Shown: piece by piece, positions 44,101-51,728 of the stretch
Layout: each line of letters begins with the position of its first letter
Numbering within the stretch: position 1 is the first letter of the stretch
NCBI GenBank assembly: GCA_964421675.1
Contig: CAYQXV010000015.1
Span: 1-64,000, forward strand
Length of the DNA: 64,000 bases
Direction of reading: 5' to 3'
DNA from: CALLPQ01 sp964421675
Lineage (GTDB): Bacteria; Pseudomonadota; Alphaproteobacteria; Caulobacterales; Parvularculaceae
Position numbers and translations under genes: made by a program
The notes under the pieces: generated by a model
Database searches by the model: none
The model's input: only the letters and a program-made list of their open reading frames with translations
What the model was told of the DNA's origin: nothing

Positions 44101-44216
44101 ACGTTTAAGAAGGGCAACTCAGTGGAGTAAAATGCAATATCACTAAGCCCCACAGCTAATGAGGGGTCGATCTGTCCAAAGGCGCGATCCGTCCAGTCCA
44201 AAAAATCACTATTCAT
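38103..44216 (-). CDS. Giant RTX-type calcium-binding protein with candidate glycoside-hydrolase domain
   Basis: This 2037-residue, very acidic protein has almost no cysteine in the repeat part. Residues about 220-600 look like a TIM-barrel glycoside hydrolase of clan A. HFEYSNEVWNGQFEQ holds Glu344 (Asn-Glu acid/base pattern) and LIQYEGGSH holds Glu551. From about residue 680 there are blocks of hemolysin-type nonapeptides (GGxGxDxLx). Four tandem modules of about 212 residues carry an unfamiliar domain of about 100 residues. The C-terminus (ISIADW-like, ending WVDDFIL) suits a type I secretion signal. There is no N-terminal signal peptide, also consistent with type I secretion, but no T1SS genes are in the window. 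I prefer ATG at 44216 (AAGGG upstream); a frame extension to 44441 has atypical Cys/Trp/Arg composition. Confidence 0.9.
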   Translation of the reverse strand: MNSDFLDWTDRAFGQIDPSLAVGLSDIAFYSTELPFLNVLKQAGDRYNSDGAWDVRVDNGDGTFTRYDYSEAAHAGFLDENGYLQNLPENSVTTLSLFNSIDADAGVGGRYVFFYEGEADFTINGANIVEDLSEPGKLVVDLADGTPFGISVTSTNPDNHLRDFALVREENVELYEAGALFNPDFIELFADHSVLRFMDWMETNHSNQIEFSDLATFDSAFWGVPANQSYEYEFAIDLNEFTPEELSELPRGAFTPIYVDPITREPFRDDNGDILVDVPTDLLPQGIPTGVPLEVMVALANQVGADPWFNIPHQASDEYVREFAEYVRDNLDPGLVAHFEYSNEVWNGQFEQFSYANAEGVQLFGDEFGDFPVNYYYGYRSAEVLDIVNDVFADEADARVHGVFATQTVNTGVLDQAIIGAQRYLETSSTANEVSDLFDSVAVTGYYGPVIAEGTPERPGHLDLYRLLIEESKALFAAGEAATQYDYFIEQVTQDLRDGSVTNAYFQNLIDNGNTTIDVIPPVFSIDDIRGHFQANKAIADQLNLPLIQYEGGSHILTSVALQGDAELLDFLAVLNRSQELADINSESLAAFREEGGTLANDFGAVAQHNQFGPWGTLENLNDITPTYESYQNYNQTAAAEFGSINVGRDHNVFQQGITQFGAESNDTLVGTRHEDFLVGSEGNDVLVGGLGDDGLNGGAGFDVAVFRGTRSDYSIVVDGDGFTITGDDGVDFLINVEVISFEDGEEILTQTFVDGASPFVNYYGGQTFQAEASDQQDFVTIVALDGTSQTGTDLNIQAGAAASPTDIIYFAVFGDLDEQTREVILSGVENADGVATLIGNVADIEGTTFSDRFEGHATGERVDLGHGDDFIFGAGGDDTLSGSTGNDTIDGGLGDDILSGGLGADSIDGGAGFDILNLSGARTNFTISVEGDGYRIIGSEGSDFVTNVEVVSFTDGQSIIIEDWAAGVHDSVRYFGGGVYETTQPGFAGIYISPVSSETVTGDELGIVAGANIPTTQIIYSVAARDNQFATFEAIHDFGVTNAVNVVELISNVGLITGTANNDIFDGSENGENASLGDGDDRLNGFGGNDTLDGGAGVDVLLGGQGDDQLRGGSGDDVINGGSGIDSVVLAGTIDQYTLEEVNGNYVISGVDGTDSLFAVERAIFEDGTDVSLDLWFEGSTPEAQDIQGGTFFASNASISGVLINFIDAGTPTANDLGVPISGFTSALDTVYYVADRDNGDATYDAIHNGATGAFAVADLFTNASRIVGSDFDDIFVGAVGDEDVDLGDGDDRLDGFDGNDTLRGGAGNDFIGGGAGDDLLSGGAGDDIINGGSGDDIVEFSGLRSAYTISQDGAGYTVSSGVDGTDSLFATEYARFSDGETLRLEDWLANAVQVDDLGGGAFVSEIADTAVDGLFIGAVDPDSQTATDFGVPNEGFTTQLDTLFFAADRSNAEATFTSIHGGLSGALDVAELFTGAGAILGSIGNDIFEGGSAAEFVALGAGNDTLIGLEGDDTLFGGDGNDSLNGSVGNDFLSGGAGADVIDGGTGHDTLSFADLAGPIFLNFANGQHSGDALGDIITNIEAVTGTDSDDQIILGSGILEVLAFGGNDFVVASSLDTTVSGGDGDDTIRGGNGNDALAGDEGNDRITDGLGDDTLSGKAGADTLLGSLGDDFVDGGEGDDRLFLGRGNDTAIGGDGDDFITSNDGGDFIDGGAGFDVVSFRNQIDRIVIDLNDTSGASNQGAAAGDQFVNIEQFEGGRGADLLLGDDNDNVLLGNAGSDTILGFGGDDVIRSGAGAGLIGGGAGDDMLFDSAGNDTLSGDAGNDTLYASQGDDLLNGGAGNDRLFLGLGNDSASGGAGDDVFSTNGGSDRFNGGQGFDAVTYQNQTDSLIIDLSDATGESNTGVAFGDEFISIEQIIGGQGDDHIIGNSSDNNFDGFNGNDTLEGGEGNDSLFGSFGDDVLQGGIGDDFLDGGEGFDVVVFAGDRSQYQITEVDGGYEVTGLDGTDFLTNIEEARFSGSDEQLSIADWVDDFIL
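39550..42080 (-). repeat. Four tandem protein modules of about 212 residues
   Basis: Equivalent points in the modules lie at 42080 (DYSIVVDGDG), 41441 (FTISVEGDGY), 40805 (YTLEEVNGNY) and 40172 (YTISQDGAGY), so spacings are 213, 212 and 211 residues. Each module has about 45 residues of the familiar RTX spacer (ending in a DW- or FxG-type segment), then about 100 residues of an unfamiliar domain, then calcium-binding repeats. Shared features of the unfamiliar domain are a GG-aromatic start, a TAxDLGV-like turn, an xDTxYYxADRDN-like strand, ATFxxIHxG, an AELFxNA-like helix and an IxGSxxNDIFxG exit. Confidence 0.85.
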
Positions 44217-44761
44217 CCGTAGGCCCTTACGCAAACAAGTACTAAACCGCGCAGCCGAAAGGCGACGCACACACGAAAAATCGCGCTTGCAGCGAAAGCC
44301 TTCCCAAGATGATACTGAAACGTAGACCCGTCGCCCACGCCCCAACCCAAATACCCACCCAGCCTTGGAATTCCTAACCCAAACCGCGATTCCCAGTGCG
44401 GGTTTACTGACGTGAAGATCACACCAATAAGTTGGGTCCATCCAAGAAGGGACAGATATACTTTAGAAAGCATTTTCACTTTTGCAAGCTGTTTCAAAAC
44501 ATAGCGCCAAAGTTCGAGAACTGACTTAATCGGATTGTTGCAATTTAAATTACATCCTATTGAAAAATTCGTTGCCCCGATGGTTAAAAATAGGACAGAA
44601 AAAAACCGATCAAAATAAGAAATATTGTTTATTTTCAATGGGTTTTTGGAATTTATCCGACTTTTCGAAATGCGCGGTGAAAAATTAAATTTCTTACATT
44701 GAGAAATAACTCTTCAGTTGTCTGAAGATTGTTAAAAGTAAACATTTTCTTAACCAAAACT

Positions 44762-44790
44762 ATGGTTATTATTAAGTAAATAATAACCAT
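44762..44790. promoter_or_regulatory. Perfect palindrome with 12-bp arms
   Basis: ATGGTTATTATT (44762-44773) and AATAATAACCAT (44779-44790) are exact complements around AAGTA. There is no GC-rich stem or T-run, so it is more like a regulator operator than a terminator. It lies about 550 nt upstream of the RTX start codon, in the most AT-rich part of the region. Confidence 0.55.
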
Positions 44791-45065
44791 TTATTTAGCG
44801 AAAATTAAATTGAGAAAGGACATTTTTGCGCGAAATCATTCAGACTATTTTTGCCATCACTTGATTGTGATCTGTTTTGGGGGTTTCGCTAGTACCGACT
44901 TCGAAAATTTAGCATTGCCAGCCCCAAAAAGCTAAGGAGTTGGCTATTGCAAAACCGCGTCTTCACACAACCAAGGCACGAATTTCGAGTTTCGGGCCCT
45001 TAGGAAATAAAAATATCAACTAAATTCCGACTCCGTCCGCATTAAAAGATGGTAAATCTATTAAT

Positions 45066-45133
45066 GGGGGATTCCCATAGACGAGCATGCCTTCTTAAGG
45101 GGGCGGTATCCTTGGACGGGCATACTTCTAAAG
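45066..45133. repeat. Imperfect tandem duplication of about 34 bp
   Basis: The stretch from 45066 (GGGATTCCCATAGACGAGCA...) to 45099 and the following 45100-45133 (GGGCGGTATCCTTGGACGGG...) align with scattered differences. Both contain GAC-G-GCAT, a TTCT and an AAGG end. It lies downstream of the ManC-AGE stop. Confidence 0.5.
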
Positions 45134-45145
45134 GAAATGTCTTCT

Positions 45146-47389
45146 TTATCGCGAACTGCTGGCTAACTGACCGATGGCGGCGATAATATGATAAAACGAA
45201 CTTCCCGAGGCCGGCTCATCGGCGAAGGATCCATCCTCAAGGGATTTATCGAGCCACAGGCCGCGCGGTTCAACATCAAGATAGGCTGACAAACCACTTG
45301 CTGCTCTCTTTGCATCATTGAGCAGGCTTTGACGCTGAGGCCCATCGCTATGATCGGCAAGCCGTAATGCGGCCTTTAGCCATTCTGTCTGTGGCCATAG
45401 TCTGGCCCTGCTCGTTTGCGGTTGTAAGTGCTCATTGAGCGTATCCACAGCAACATTGCGCTTGGGATCTACTCCCTTAAGGCCGCATTGATAGAGCTGA
45501 TGAGCGGCAGCGAGGACGGCCTTGTCTCCAGATTTCTCTGCCCAACGCACCAAAAGCCAGGCCCACTCAAACTGATGTCCAGGCTCTACAATCGTGCCAT
45601 CCGGCCCGCTTGCCGGGGCCCATTGATCGTTGAAAAATTCTCGTAAGAACCCGCCCTCATCGTCAATAAATTTCGCCATGGCCAGCGCCGCAATCTCTTC
45701 GGCCAATCCATACCAAGGGCCCGAACGGCTATCATCGGTGCTATCAAGCCAGCCCAGCGCTGATTCTAAAAGATGCATATGGGCGTTTGACTGGAACGGT
45801 TGATCGCCGGCCTCTTTAAAGCCCCCGGCGCTATAGCGCATGTTTTTTTCTATGACAGAAAGAAGGTCAGCCGCACGCTCGGATGCGTCAGGGACAATCG
45901 ATCGCGCCGCCGACAAAGCCAATAGGATGAAGGTCTGATCATATAAATAGGCCGTATCATCAAGAACGCCGCCATCAGCGCCAACCAATGTGCGATAAAG
46001 ACCATCATCGCGGCGATAGTGGCGCTCTAATCCCTCAAACCCATGGCGCACAGCGCTGCCCCACGGACCGCTCCAGGAAAATCCGGCCGCGCTGCTGCCC
46101 GCTAAGGCATAAACATAGGTTTGACGGGCCTGCACGCGGGCTCGTCGATCCGCCCCGGTTGGCGCACCGTTCATGGATAGGTTTTCTTCAAATCCCCACC
46201 CGGCCTCGCCATGATCGCCGCCAAGGCTCCACCATAGAGGAAGCGCAGCGGTATGCAGCCATTGGCGATAATCATCGGCAATTGTTGCTAAAGACTTTGG
46301 CAAACGGGCCGCCGGTACCGGTCCCGATGTTGCGCGCGCTTGAAGATGGCCACCATCACGCAACGCTTCAACAACCGGTTTGACATCTTGCGCCCGGTCC
46401 AACGGCGCGACAAGCACCGCATCGGGCTCAACAATCACCGCAAGATTTTCAACACCGACCACGGCTGCAACCATGCCGTTCTCAGCACGGATATAGCTAT
46501 TTTTACAATCGATACTAATCGCATCGCCAACAAGATTGTTGCCTTGCGCATTTGCCGGGGTAACTTTTTTAACCGCATCCCAAGCCCCCAGATCGGACCA
46601 GTCGAGAGAAAGGGGCAGTACGGATGTTAATTTTGTTTTCTCAATTACCGCAAAATCAATGGAAATTTTGGGCGCTTGGCGAAAGCTATCCCCTAATCGC
46701 AAAACACCATCGATGGTTTGTGCCTCGCTGACCGCCAGCTTTGCGGCCGATAAAACCTCTGGCGCATGGGCGTTTAGCTCATCATGCATGGTTGAAACGG
46801 CGTAGATAAAATTGCCGCTATTCCAGAAATATCCATCCTCAATATATTGGATGGCGGTTTCGCGGTCGGGCTTTTCCTTAAAGACCTTAACGGGTTTGAC
46901 GGGGGCGTCGCTTTCTTGCGCGCAAATATACCCATAGGCGGTTGTTGGCTCGGTTGGCACAATGCCAAGGGTGACAATCCGCCCTTTTGCGGCGGCCTGC
47001 GCGGCGGTTCTCAATCCCTTACAAAAACTAGCCGCGTCGGGAATGAAATGATCTGAGGACAAGATAACCGCAACGCCGTCGGGGTCTTTTGCATGGATAT
47101 AGGCAGTAGCCGCGGCAATGGCTGGCGCTGAATCGCGCCCCTCCGGCTCGATGATGATTGTCTGGTCAATGGTTCCGGGCAGCTGACTGGATACCCACTC
47201 ACGATGGGCCTCACCGGCAACAATTATCAGTTCGGTAATTTCCTCCAAGCCAAGGACCCGCTCCACCGTCTGTTGGAACAAGGATTCGTCACCCAATAAG
47301 CCGATAAACTGCTTCGGACGGGAGGAACGAGAGGCAGGCCAAAGACGCGTGCCCGAACCACCGCACAAAATTACCGGATAAATACGCAT
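45146..47389 (-). CDS. Mannose-1-phosphate guanylyltransferase fused to an AGE-family epimerase/isomerase
   Basis: This is a 747-residue two-domain cytoplasmic protein. Residues 1-350 are a ManC nucleotidyltransferase: CGGSGTRLWPASR, FIGLLGDESLFQQT, an EPEGRDSAPA block, SSDHFI, FKEKPD, YFWNSGNF and SLDWSDLGAWD. This makes GDP-mannose from mannose-1-phosphate and GTP. Residues about 370-745 are an AGE (N-acylglucosamine 2-epimerase/mannose isomerase-like) alpha-toroid with NAHMHLLESALGWLD, EPGHQFEWAWLL and RLWPQTEWLKAAL. The usual C-terminal PMI cupin of bifunctional ManC is replaced by the AGE domain, which could supply mannose-6-phosphate isomerase activity. The start codon lies 8 nt from a sequence gap, so the promoter is unknown. 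Confidence 0.9.
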   Translation of the reverse strand: MRIYPVILCGGSGTRLWPASRSSRPKQFIGLLGDESLFQQTVERVLGLEEITELIIVAGEAHREWVSSQLPGTIDQTIIIEPEGRDSAPAIAAATAYIHAKDPDGVAVILSSDHFIPDAASFCKGLRTAAQAAAKGRIVTLGIVPTEPTTAYGYICAQESDAPVKPVKVFKEKPDRETAIQYIEDGYFWNSGNFIYAVSTMHDELNAHAPEVLSAAKLAVSEAQTIDGVLRLGDSFRQAPKISIDFAVIEKTKLTSVLPLSLDWSDLGAWDAVKKVTPANAQGNNLVGDAISIDCKNSYIRAENGMVAAVVGVENLAVIVEPDAVLVAPLDRAQDVKPVVEALRDGGHLQARATSGPVPAARLPKSLATIADDYRQWLHTAALPLWWSLGGDHGEAGWGFEENLSMNGAPTGADRRARVQARQTYVYALAGSSAAGFSWSGPWGSAVRHGFEGLERHYRRDDGLYRTLVGADGGVLDDTAYLYDQTFILLALSAARSIVPDASERAADLLSVIEKNMRYSAGGFKEAGDQPFQSNAHMHLLESALGWLDSTDDSRSGPWYGLAEEIAALAMAKFIDDEGGFLREFFNDQWAPASGPDGTIVEPGHQFEWAWLLVRWAEKSGDKAVLAAAHQLYQCGLKGVDPKRNVAVDTLNEHLQPQTSRARLWPQTEWLKAALRLADHSDGPQRQSLLNDAKRAASGLSAYLDVEPRGLWLDKSLEDGSFADEPASGSSFYHIIAAIGQLASSSR

Positions 47390-47396
47390 TGAGTCC

Positions 47397-47496
47397 NNNN
47401 NNNNNNNNNNNNNNNNNNNNNNNNNNNNNNNNNNNNNNNNNNNNNNNNNNNNNNNNNNNNNNNNNNNNNNNNNNNNNNNNNNNNNNNNNNNNNNNN
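47397..47496. other. Assembly gap, 100 N
   Basis: A run of exactly 100 N lies between the leuB stop and the ManC-AGE start. Any terminator, promoter or small gene here is missing, and the two flanks may be further apart than they appear. Confidence 0.99.
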
Positions 47497-48540
47497 TCAG
47501 CTAAGGCTTGCCATTATCTTGTCAGCAACGTCGCTACACGATGCGGTTCCGCCGAGATCTTTGGTCATCACACCGCTTGCCAAACATTCAAGGGTCGCCG
47601 CTTCAACGGCCATTGCGGCATCTTCGCGCGCGCCGCTATGGCGTAGCATCATCGCCGCGGACAATATCGCCCCGAGCGGGTTGGCAATATTTTGCCCCGC
47701 AATATCAGGCGCTGACCCATGGATGGGCTCATAAAGCCCCAAAGTTCCCTCGCCAACAGAGGCCGAGGCTGCAAGACCAATCGACCCAGTCAGCACGGAT
47801 GCTTCATCGCTTAAAATATCACCAAACAGGTTTTCGGTGAGGATGACATCATAAGAAGATGGATTTTGGATCAGCTTCATCGCCATTGCATCGACAAGAA
47901 TATGCTCCACGTCGACCTGCGGAAATTCTTCGCGCTGCATCCGGTTTACGCATGCCCGCCATAACCGGCTTGTTGCCAGAACATTGGCTTTATCTACCGA
48001 AACCAGACGCCCATCGCGGCCCGCCGCAATTTTAAAAGCAACCCGCGCAACACGGTCAATTTCCTCGCGCGAATAGGGGCAATAATCGACAGCCTTGTCA
48101 TCGCCCTCCTCGCGGTCCCCAAAATAAATCCCGCCTGTGAGCTCCCGGACAATGATAAGATCAATGCCGTGCACCAGTTCAGGGCGTAATGGTGTGAGAT
48201 GATCGAGACCGGGAAAGGCTTTTAGCGGGCGCAAATTTGCGTAAACGTTTAATGTTTTCCGCAGATCCAAAAGGCCCTGCTCAGGGCGAGCCTTGCCGCC
48301 ATCCCATTTCGGTCCGCCAACCGCACCCAGAAAAACCGCATCCGCGCTTTTGCACGCCGCACGGGTCTCATCAGGGAAAGGAACGCCGGTGGCATCAATC
48401 GCCGCGCCGCCAAAAAGACAGTCACGAAACGCAAGGGACAATCCAAATTTCTGATCGACAGTTTCAAGAACTTTTCTTGCCGCATTGGCAACTTCAGGCC
48501 CGACACCATCACCGGGCAAAAACGCAATATCAAAACTCAT
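47497..48540 (-). CDS. leuB: 3-isopropylmalate dehydrogenase
   Basis: LeuB oxidises and decarboxylates 3-isopropylmalate to the leucine keto acid using NAD+. This 347-residue enzyme has LPGDGVGPEV at the start, FLGAVGGPKWDG, the RELTGGIYFGD loop, DKANVLATSRLW, and the catalytic LTENLFGDILSDEASVLTGS stretch, ending EPIHGSAPDIAGQNIANPLG. Its ATG overlaps the leuD stop by 4 nt. The stop codon abuts the sequence gap, but the gene is complete. Confidence 0.97.
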   Translation of the reverse strand: MSFDIAFLPGDGVGPEVANAARKVLETVDQKFGLSLAFRDCLFGGAAIDATGVPFPDETRAACKSADAVFLGAVGGPKWDGGKARPEQGLLDLRKTLNVYANLRPLKAFPGLDHLTPLRPELVHGIDLIIVRELTGGIYFGDREEGDDKAVDYCPYSREEIDRVARVAFKIAAGRDGRLVSVDKANVLATSRLWRACVNRMQREEFPQVDVEHILVDAMAMKLIQNPSSYDVILTENLFGDILSDEASVLTGSIGLAASASVGEGTLGLYEPIHGSAPDIAGQNIANPLGAILSAAMMLRHSGAREDAAMAVEAATLECLASGVMTKDLGGTASCSDVADKIMASLS

Positions 48541-49112
48541 GACGCCGCTTCATATTTTTCTATGTCAGGCAGATGCCGCATGAGATGACCCAGCGGATCG
48601 AGACCTTGCAACAGGCAATTGCGCGCAAAAGGTTCGACATCGAAGGAAACCTTCAAGCCATCTCCGACCAATGTTAGTGCCTCAAGATCAATTGTCAGCT
48701 CCATCCCTGGGTTTTCCAAAAGGGTTTTGTGTGTCGCACGATCAACGACAACCGGAAGCAAGCCATTTTTCAAAGAGTTACTTTTAAAAATATCTGCAAT
48801 GTCGCTGCTTACAACTGCCCGAAATCCAAAATCGGACAGAGCCCACGGCGCATGTTCGCGCGAAGACCCGCACCCGAAATTTGACCCGGCCACCAAAATT
48901 CTGAACTTATCAGTATCATGATGGTCAAGCGGGCTATCATTTCGCACGGCGCCGTCTGCGGTATATCGCCAATCATAAAAGGCGGCCTTGCCAAGGCCAT
49001 CGCGGCTGGTTGTGGTTAAAAACCGTGCCGGTATGATTTGATCAGTATCGATATTTTCCTGATGCATAACGATTGTATGCGAGGTGAATGTTGTAAAAGG
49101 TTCAAATGCCAT
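48537..49112 (-). CDS. leuD: 3-isopropylmalate dehydratase small subunit
   Basis: LeuD forms with LeuC the aconitase-like isomerase that converts 2- to 3-isopropylmalate. The 191-residue subunit has NIDTDQIIPARFL near the N-terminus, AGSNFGCGSSREHAPWAL as the substrate-binding loop, and FKSNSLKNGLLPV. ATG at 49112 has GAGG upstream; a TTG at 49136 is an inferior alternative. It sits between leuC (33 nt) and leuB (4-nt overlap). Confidence 0.96.
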   Translation of the reverse strand: MAFEPFTTFTSHTIVMHQENIDTDQIIPARFLTTTSRDGLGKAAFYDWRYTADGAVRNDSPLDHHDTDKFRILVAGSNFGCGSSREHAPWALSDFGFRAVVSSDIADIFKSNSLKNGLLPVVVDRATHKTLLENPGMELTIDLEALTLVGDGLKVSFDVEPFARNCLLQGLDPLGHLMRHLPDIEKYEAAS

Positions 49113-49145
49113 GACTGGCCTCAATGTTGATCTCAATAAAACGCA

Positions 49146-50555
49146 TTAAACAAAGTCTCGGTGATCGACGATATGCCCAGCAATCGCGCTTGCGGCGGCT
49201 GTTGCGGGGCTGGCAAGTACGGTGCGTACCCCCTGTCCTTGGCGGCCAACAAAGTTACGGTTCGATGTTGAGACGACAAGCTCACCGGCCTCGCCTTTAT
49301 CCCCGTTCATGGCAATACACATTGAACAGCCCGATAAGCGCCATTGCGCGCCAGCATCGAGGAAAATCTTGTGTAAATTTTCTGCCTCTGCGCGCCTGCG
49401 TATCGCCTCTGATCCGGGAACAACGAGCGCGGTAACACCGTCTTTGACTTTGCGCCCTTTAAAAATCCGCGCAGCCTCGCGCAAATCTGCCATTCTTGAA
49501 TTGGTGCAACTGCCGATAAAAACCCGGTCGACAGCCATTTCAGAAAATGCCTGTCCCGGCTGCATCTGCATATAATGGCCTGCCTCAGTTTGCGATTGTG
49601 TTTGCGGCGCTGGCATCGTTCCGGTCACAGGTCCCGCCGCATCGGGAGAGACCCCATAGGTAATCATGGGCGCGAGGGCTGAAACATCGACACGCACTTC
49701 CACATCAAACTGCGCGCCCTCATCAGATTGCAGGGTTTTCCACTCGGCCACCGCGTCATCAAAATTATCCGGCGCATAGTCGCGCCCCTGCACATAGGAG
49801 AATGTGGTCTCATCAGGCGCAATCATGCCGAATCTGGAACCGGCCTCAATCGACATATTGCACAAGGTCATGCGCGCATCCATTGATAAGGCGCGCACCG
49901 CTTCGCCTGCAAACTCAATCGCATAGCCTTGGCCGCCATCAGCGCCAATCTGCGAGATCATCGCCAATGCCATATCCTTTGCACCAACGCCCGCAGGCAA
50001 CGCACCCTCAAAAGTAACGCGCATTGATTTTGGCTTGCGCTGCAAGACACATTGGGTTGCCAGAACATGCCCAACTTCCGTGGTCCCAATGCCAAAAGCA
50101 AGCGCACCAAACGCACCATGGGTCGATGTATGGCTATCGCCGCAAACAATAGTTTTGCCCGGCTGGGTAAGTCCCAATTCAGGGCCGATCACGTGAACGA
50201 TCCCGCGGCGGGGATCATCCATGGCCAACAATTCTATTCCGTGTGCGTTACAATTCTCAATAACCTGTTCGACTTGCGCTTTCGCTTGGTCGGTTACATA
50301 GGGCAATTGCCCATCACTGCCCGCAGGAAGGGTCGGGGTTGAGTGGTCGAGTGTGCCAAAGGTGCGGTCGGGCCGCCTAACTTTCAATCCATGCTCATTG
50401 AGCACGCCAAAAGCTTGGGGAGATGTAACCTCATGAATCAGATGTAGATCAATATACAGGACAGCCGGGCTGTCATGGGTTTCATCCACAACAACATGGC
50501 GCTGCCAAAGCTTATCAAAAAGGCTTTGCGCGCCTGCCTTGTCCTGATGATTCAT
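49146..50555 (-). CDS. leuC: 3-isopropylmalate dehydratase large subunit
   Basis: This 469-residue catalytic subunit carries the [4Fe-4S] cluster. Cluster cysteines are in VFIGSCTNSRMADLREAA and in LSGCSMCIAMNGD. The N-terminus TLFDKLW-like, LYIDLHLIHEVTSPQAF and GDSHTSTHGAFGALAFGIGT are typical. ATG at 50555 has GGAG at suitable spacing; an ATG at 50567 is possible. It is the third gene of the ilvDC-leuCDB run. Confidence 0.96.
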   Translation of the reverse strand: MNHQDKAGAQSLFDKLWQRHVVVDETHDSPAVLYIDLHLIHEVTSPQAFGVLNEHGLKVRRPDRTFGTLDHSTPTLPAGSDGQLPYVTDQAKAQVEQVIENCNAHGIELLAMDDPRRGIVHVIGPELGLTQPGKTIVCGDSHTSTHGAFGALAFGIGTTEVGHVLATQCVLQRKPKSMRVTFEGALPAGVGAKDMALAMISQIGADGGQGYAIEFAGEAVRALSMDARMTLCNMSIEAGSRFGMIAPDETTFSYVQGRDYAPDNFDDAVAEWKTLQSDEGAQFDVEVRVDVSALAPMITYGVSPDAAGPVTGTMPAPQTQSQTEAGHYMQMQPGQAFSEMAVDRVFIGSCTNSRMADLREAARIFKGRKVKDGVTALVVPGSEAIRRRAEAENLHKIFLDAGAQWRLSGCSMCIAMNGDKGEAGELVVSTSNRNFVGRQGQGVRTVLASPATAAASAIAGHIVDHRDFV

Positions 50556-50636
50556 TTTAAACTCCATAGCCTATAAAATTAGGGCCGCACGCCATCACAC
50601 TACACTTGCACGCGCGATATAATTACAAACCAACAT

Positions 50637-51662
50637 CTACTCTTTTGCGCCGACATTAGAACCCTTTTGCAGCCACGGCATGCGGGCGCGCAAATCCTTG
50701 CCAACTTTTTCAATTGGGTGATTGAGATCTTTATCGAGCATTGCATTGTAACGGGCTTTTCCTGCCTGATTTTCCAAAATCCAGTTATGGGCAAAAGTGC
50801 CGTCCTGAATATCTGTCAGCACTTCTCGCATGCGGGTCTTGGTTTCCTCATTGACCACGCGCGGGCCAGATACCAGATCGCCATAGATTGCGGTTTCAGA
50901 GATGAACTCATGCATCTTTGACAGCCCGCCTTCATAAAGCAGATCGACGATTAATTTTAATTCGTGCAAACATTCATAATAGGCAATTTCCGGGCGATAT
51001 CCCGCTTCCACCAGCGTTTCATATCCCGACAATACCAGCTCAGTTGCCCCGCCGCATAAAACCGCTTGCTCGCCAAACAGGTCAGTTTCTGTTTCCTCGC
51101 GGAAGGTTGTTTCAATTGCCCCGGCTGTCGCCCCGCCAATCAAAAATGTATAGGCAAGCGCGCGCTCTTTTGCTTTTCCGGTTGCATCCTGATGGACAGC
51201 AAACAAGCATGGCACACCGGCACCGCGCTCATATTCGCGGCGCACAAGATCGCCGGGACCCTTTGGGGCAACCATAATGACATCAATATTGTCGGCGGCC
51301 TGAACCCGGCCATAAAGAACGGTAAATCCGTGTGCAAATAAAAGCGTATCACCAGCATTGAGCGCTGGTTCAATATCTTCTTTAAAGATCGCCTCATGGC
51401 TCATGTCGGGCGTTAGCACTGCGATCAATTTAGCGCCTGCGGCGGCCTCTCTGACCGGCGCTGTTTTAAAGCCGTCGGTTTTGGCTTGCTTGTCGCCTTT
51501 ACCGCCCGGACGCACACCAATCGTGACATCGCAGCCAGAGCTTTTAAGGTTCATGGCATGGGCACGGCCCTGACTCCCATAACCAATAACAGCAACGGGA
51601 TGGTCTTTAACCGCGCCTGGATTTGCATCATTTTCCGAATAAATTTTGATAGGTTCGCTCAT
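50637..51662 (-). CDS. ilvC: Ketol-acid reductoisomerase, class I
   Basis: IlvC rearranges and reduces acetolactate or acetohydroxybutyrate with NADPH and Mg2+ in valine, leucine and isoleucine synthesis. The 341-residue short-form enzyme has the Rossmann motif VIGYGSQGRAHAMNL, the cofactor loop IGVRPGGKG, a VAPKGPG turn, and the metal-binding knotted domain with TDLFGEQAVLCGG and ECLHELKLIVDL. ATG at 51662 is chosen; one at 51674 lies too close to the ribosome binding site. Its position between ilvD and leuC fits a shared branched-chain operon. Confidence 0.96.
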   Translation of the reverse strand: MSEPIKIYSENDANPGAVKDHPVAVIGYGSQGRAHAMNLKSSGCDVTIGVRPGGKGDKQAKTDGFKTAPVREAAAGAKLIAVLTPDMSHEAIFKEDIEPALNAGDTLLFAHGFTVLYGRVQAADNIDVIMVAPKGPGDLVRREYERGAGVPCLFAVHQDATGKAKERALAYTFLIGGATAGAIETTFREETETDLFGEQAVLCGGATELVLSGYETLVEAGYRPEIAYYECLHELKLIVDLLYEGGLSKMHEFISETAIYGDLVSGPRVVNEETKTRMREVLTDIQDGTFAHNWILENQAGKARYNAMLDKDLNHPIEKVGKDLRARMPWLQKGSNVGAKE

Positions 51663-51728
51663 TTTTTGTTCCATTCTTTCTGGTCATGTTTCCAGATTAG
51701 GCTGTCCAAATTAGGTTGTACTGTCAGG

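Larger units (their letters stand above)
44217..45145. other. Long AT-rich non-coding region upstream of the giant gene
   Basis: These 929 nt separate the giant RTX gene from the ManC-AGE gene, both on the minus strand. The part 44520-44830 is strongly AT-rich. It holds a 29-bp palindrome (44762-44790) and, near the ManC-AGE end, a degenerate tandem duplication (45066-45133). A 141-codon open frame at 44213-44638 (minus) overlaps the RTX start and has implausible composition. No RNA gene is recognised. The region probably carries the RTX promoter and its control sites. Confidence 0.6.

Noticed and set aside
44217..44441. Extension of the giant gene to an ATG at 44441
   Set aside because: The extra 75 residues are Cys/Arg/Trp-rich, whereas the protein proper is acidic and lacks such residues. 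ATG at 44216 has a good ribosome binding site.
44213..44638. 141-codon minus-strand frame upstream of and overlapping the giant gene start
   Set aside because: Composition (Cys/Trp/Arg and mixed hydrophobics) is unlike neighbouring proteins, it overlaps the better-supported RTX start, and it shows no family pattern.
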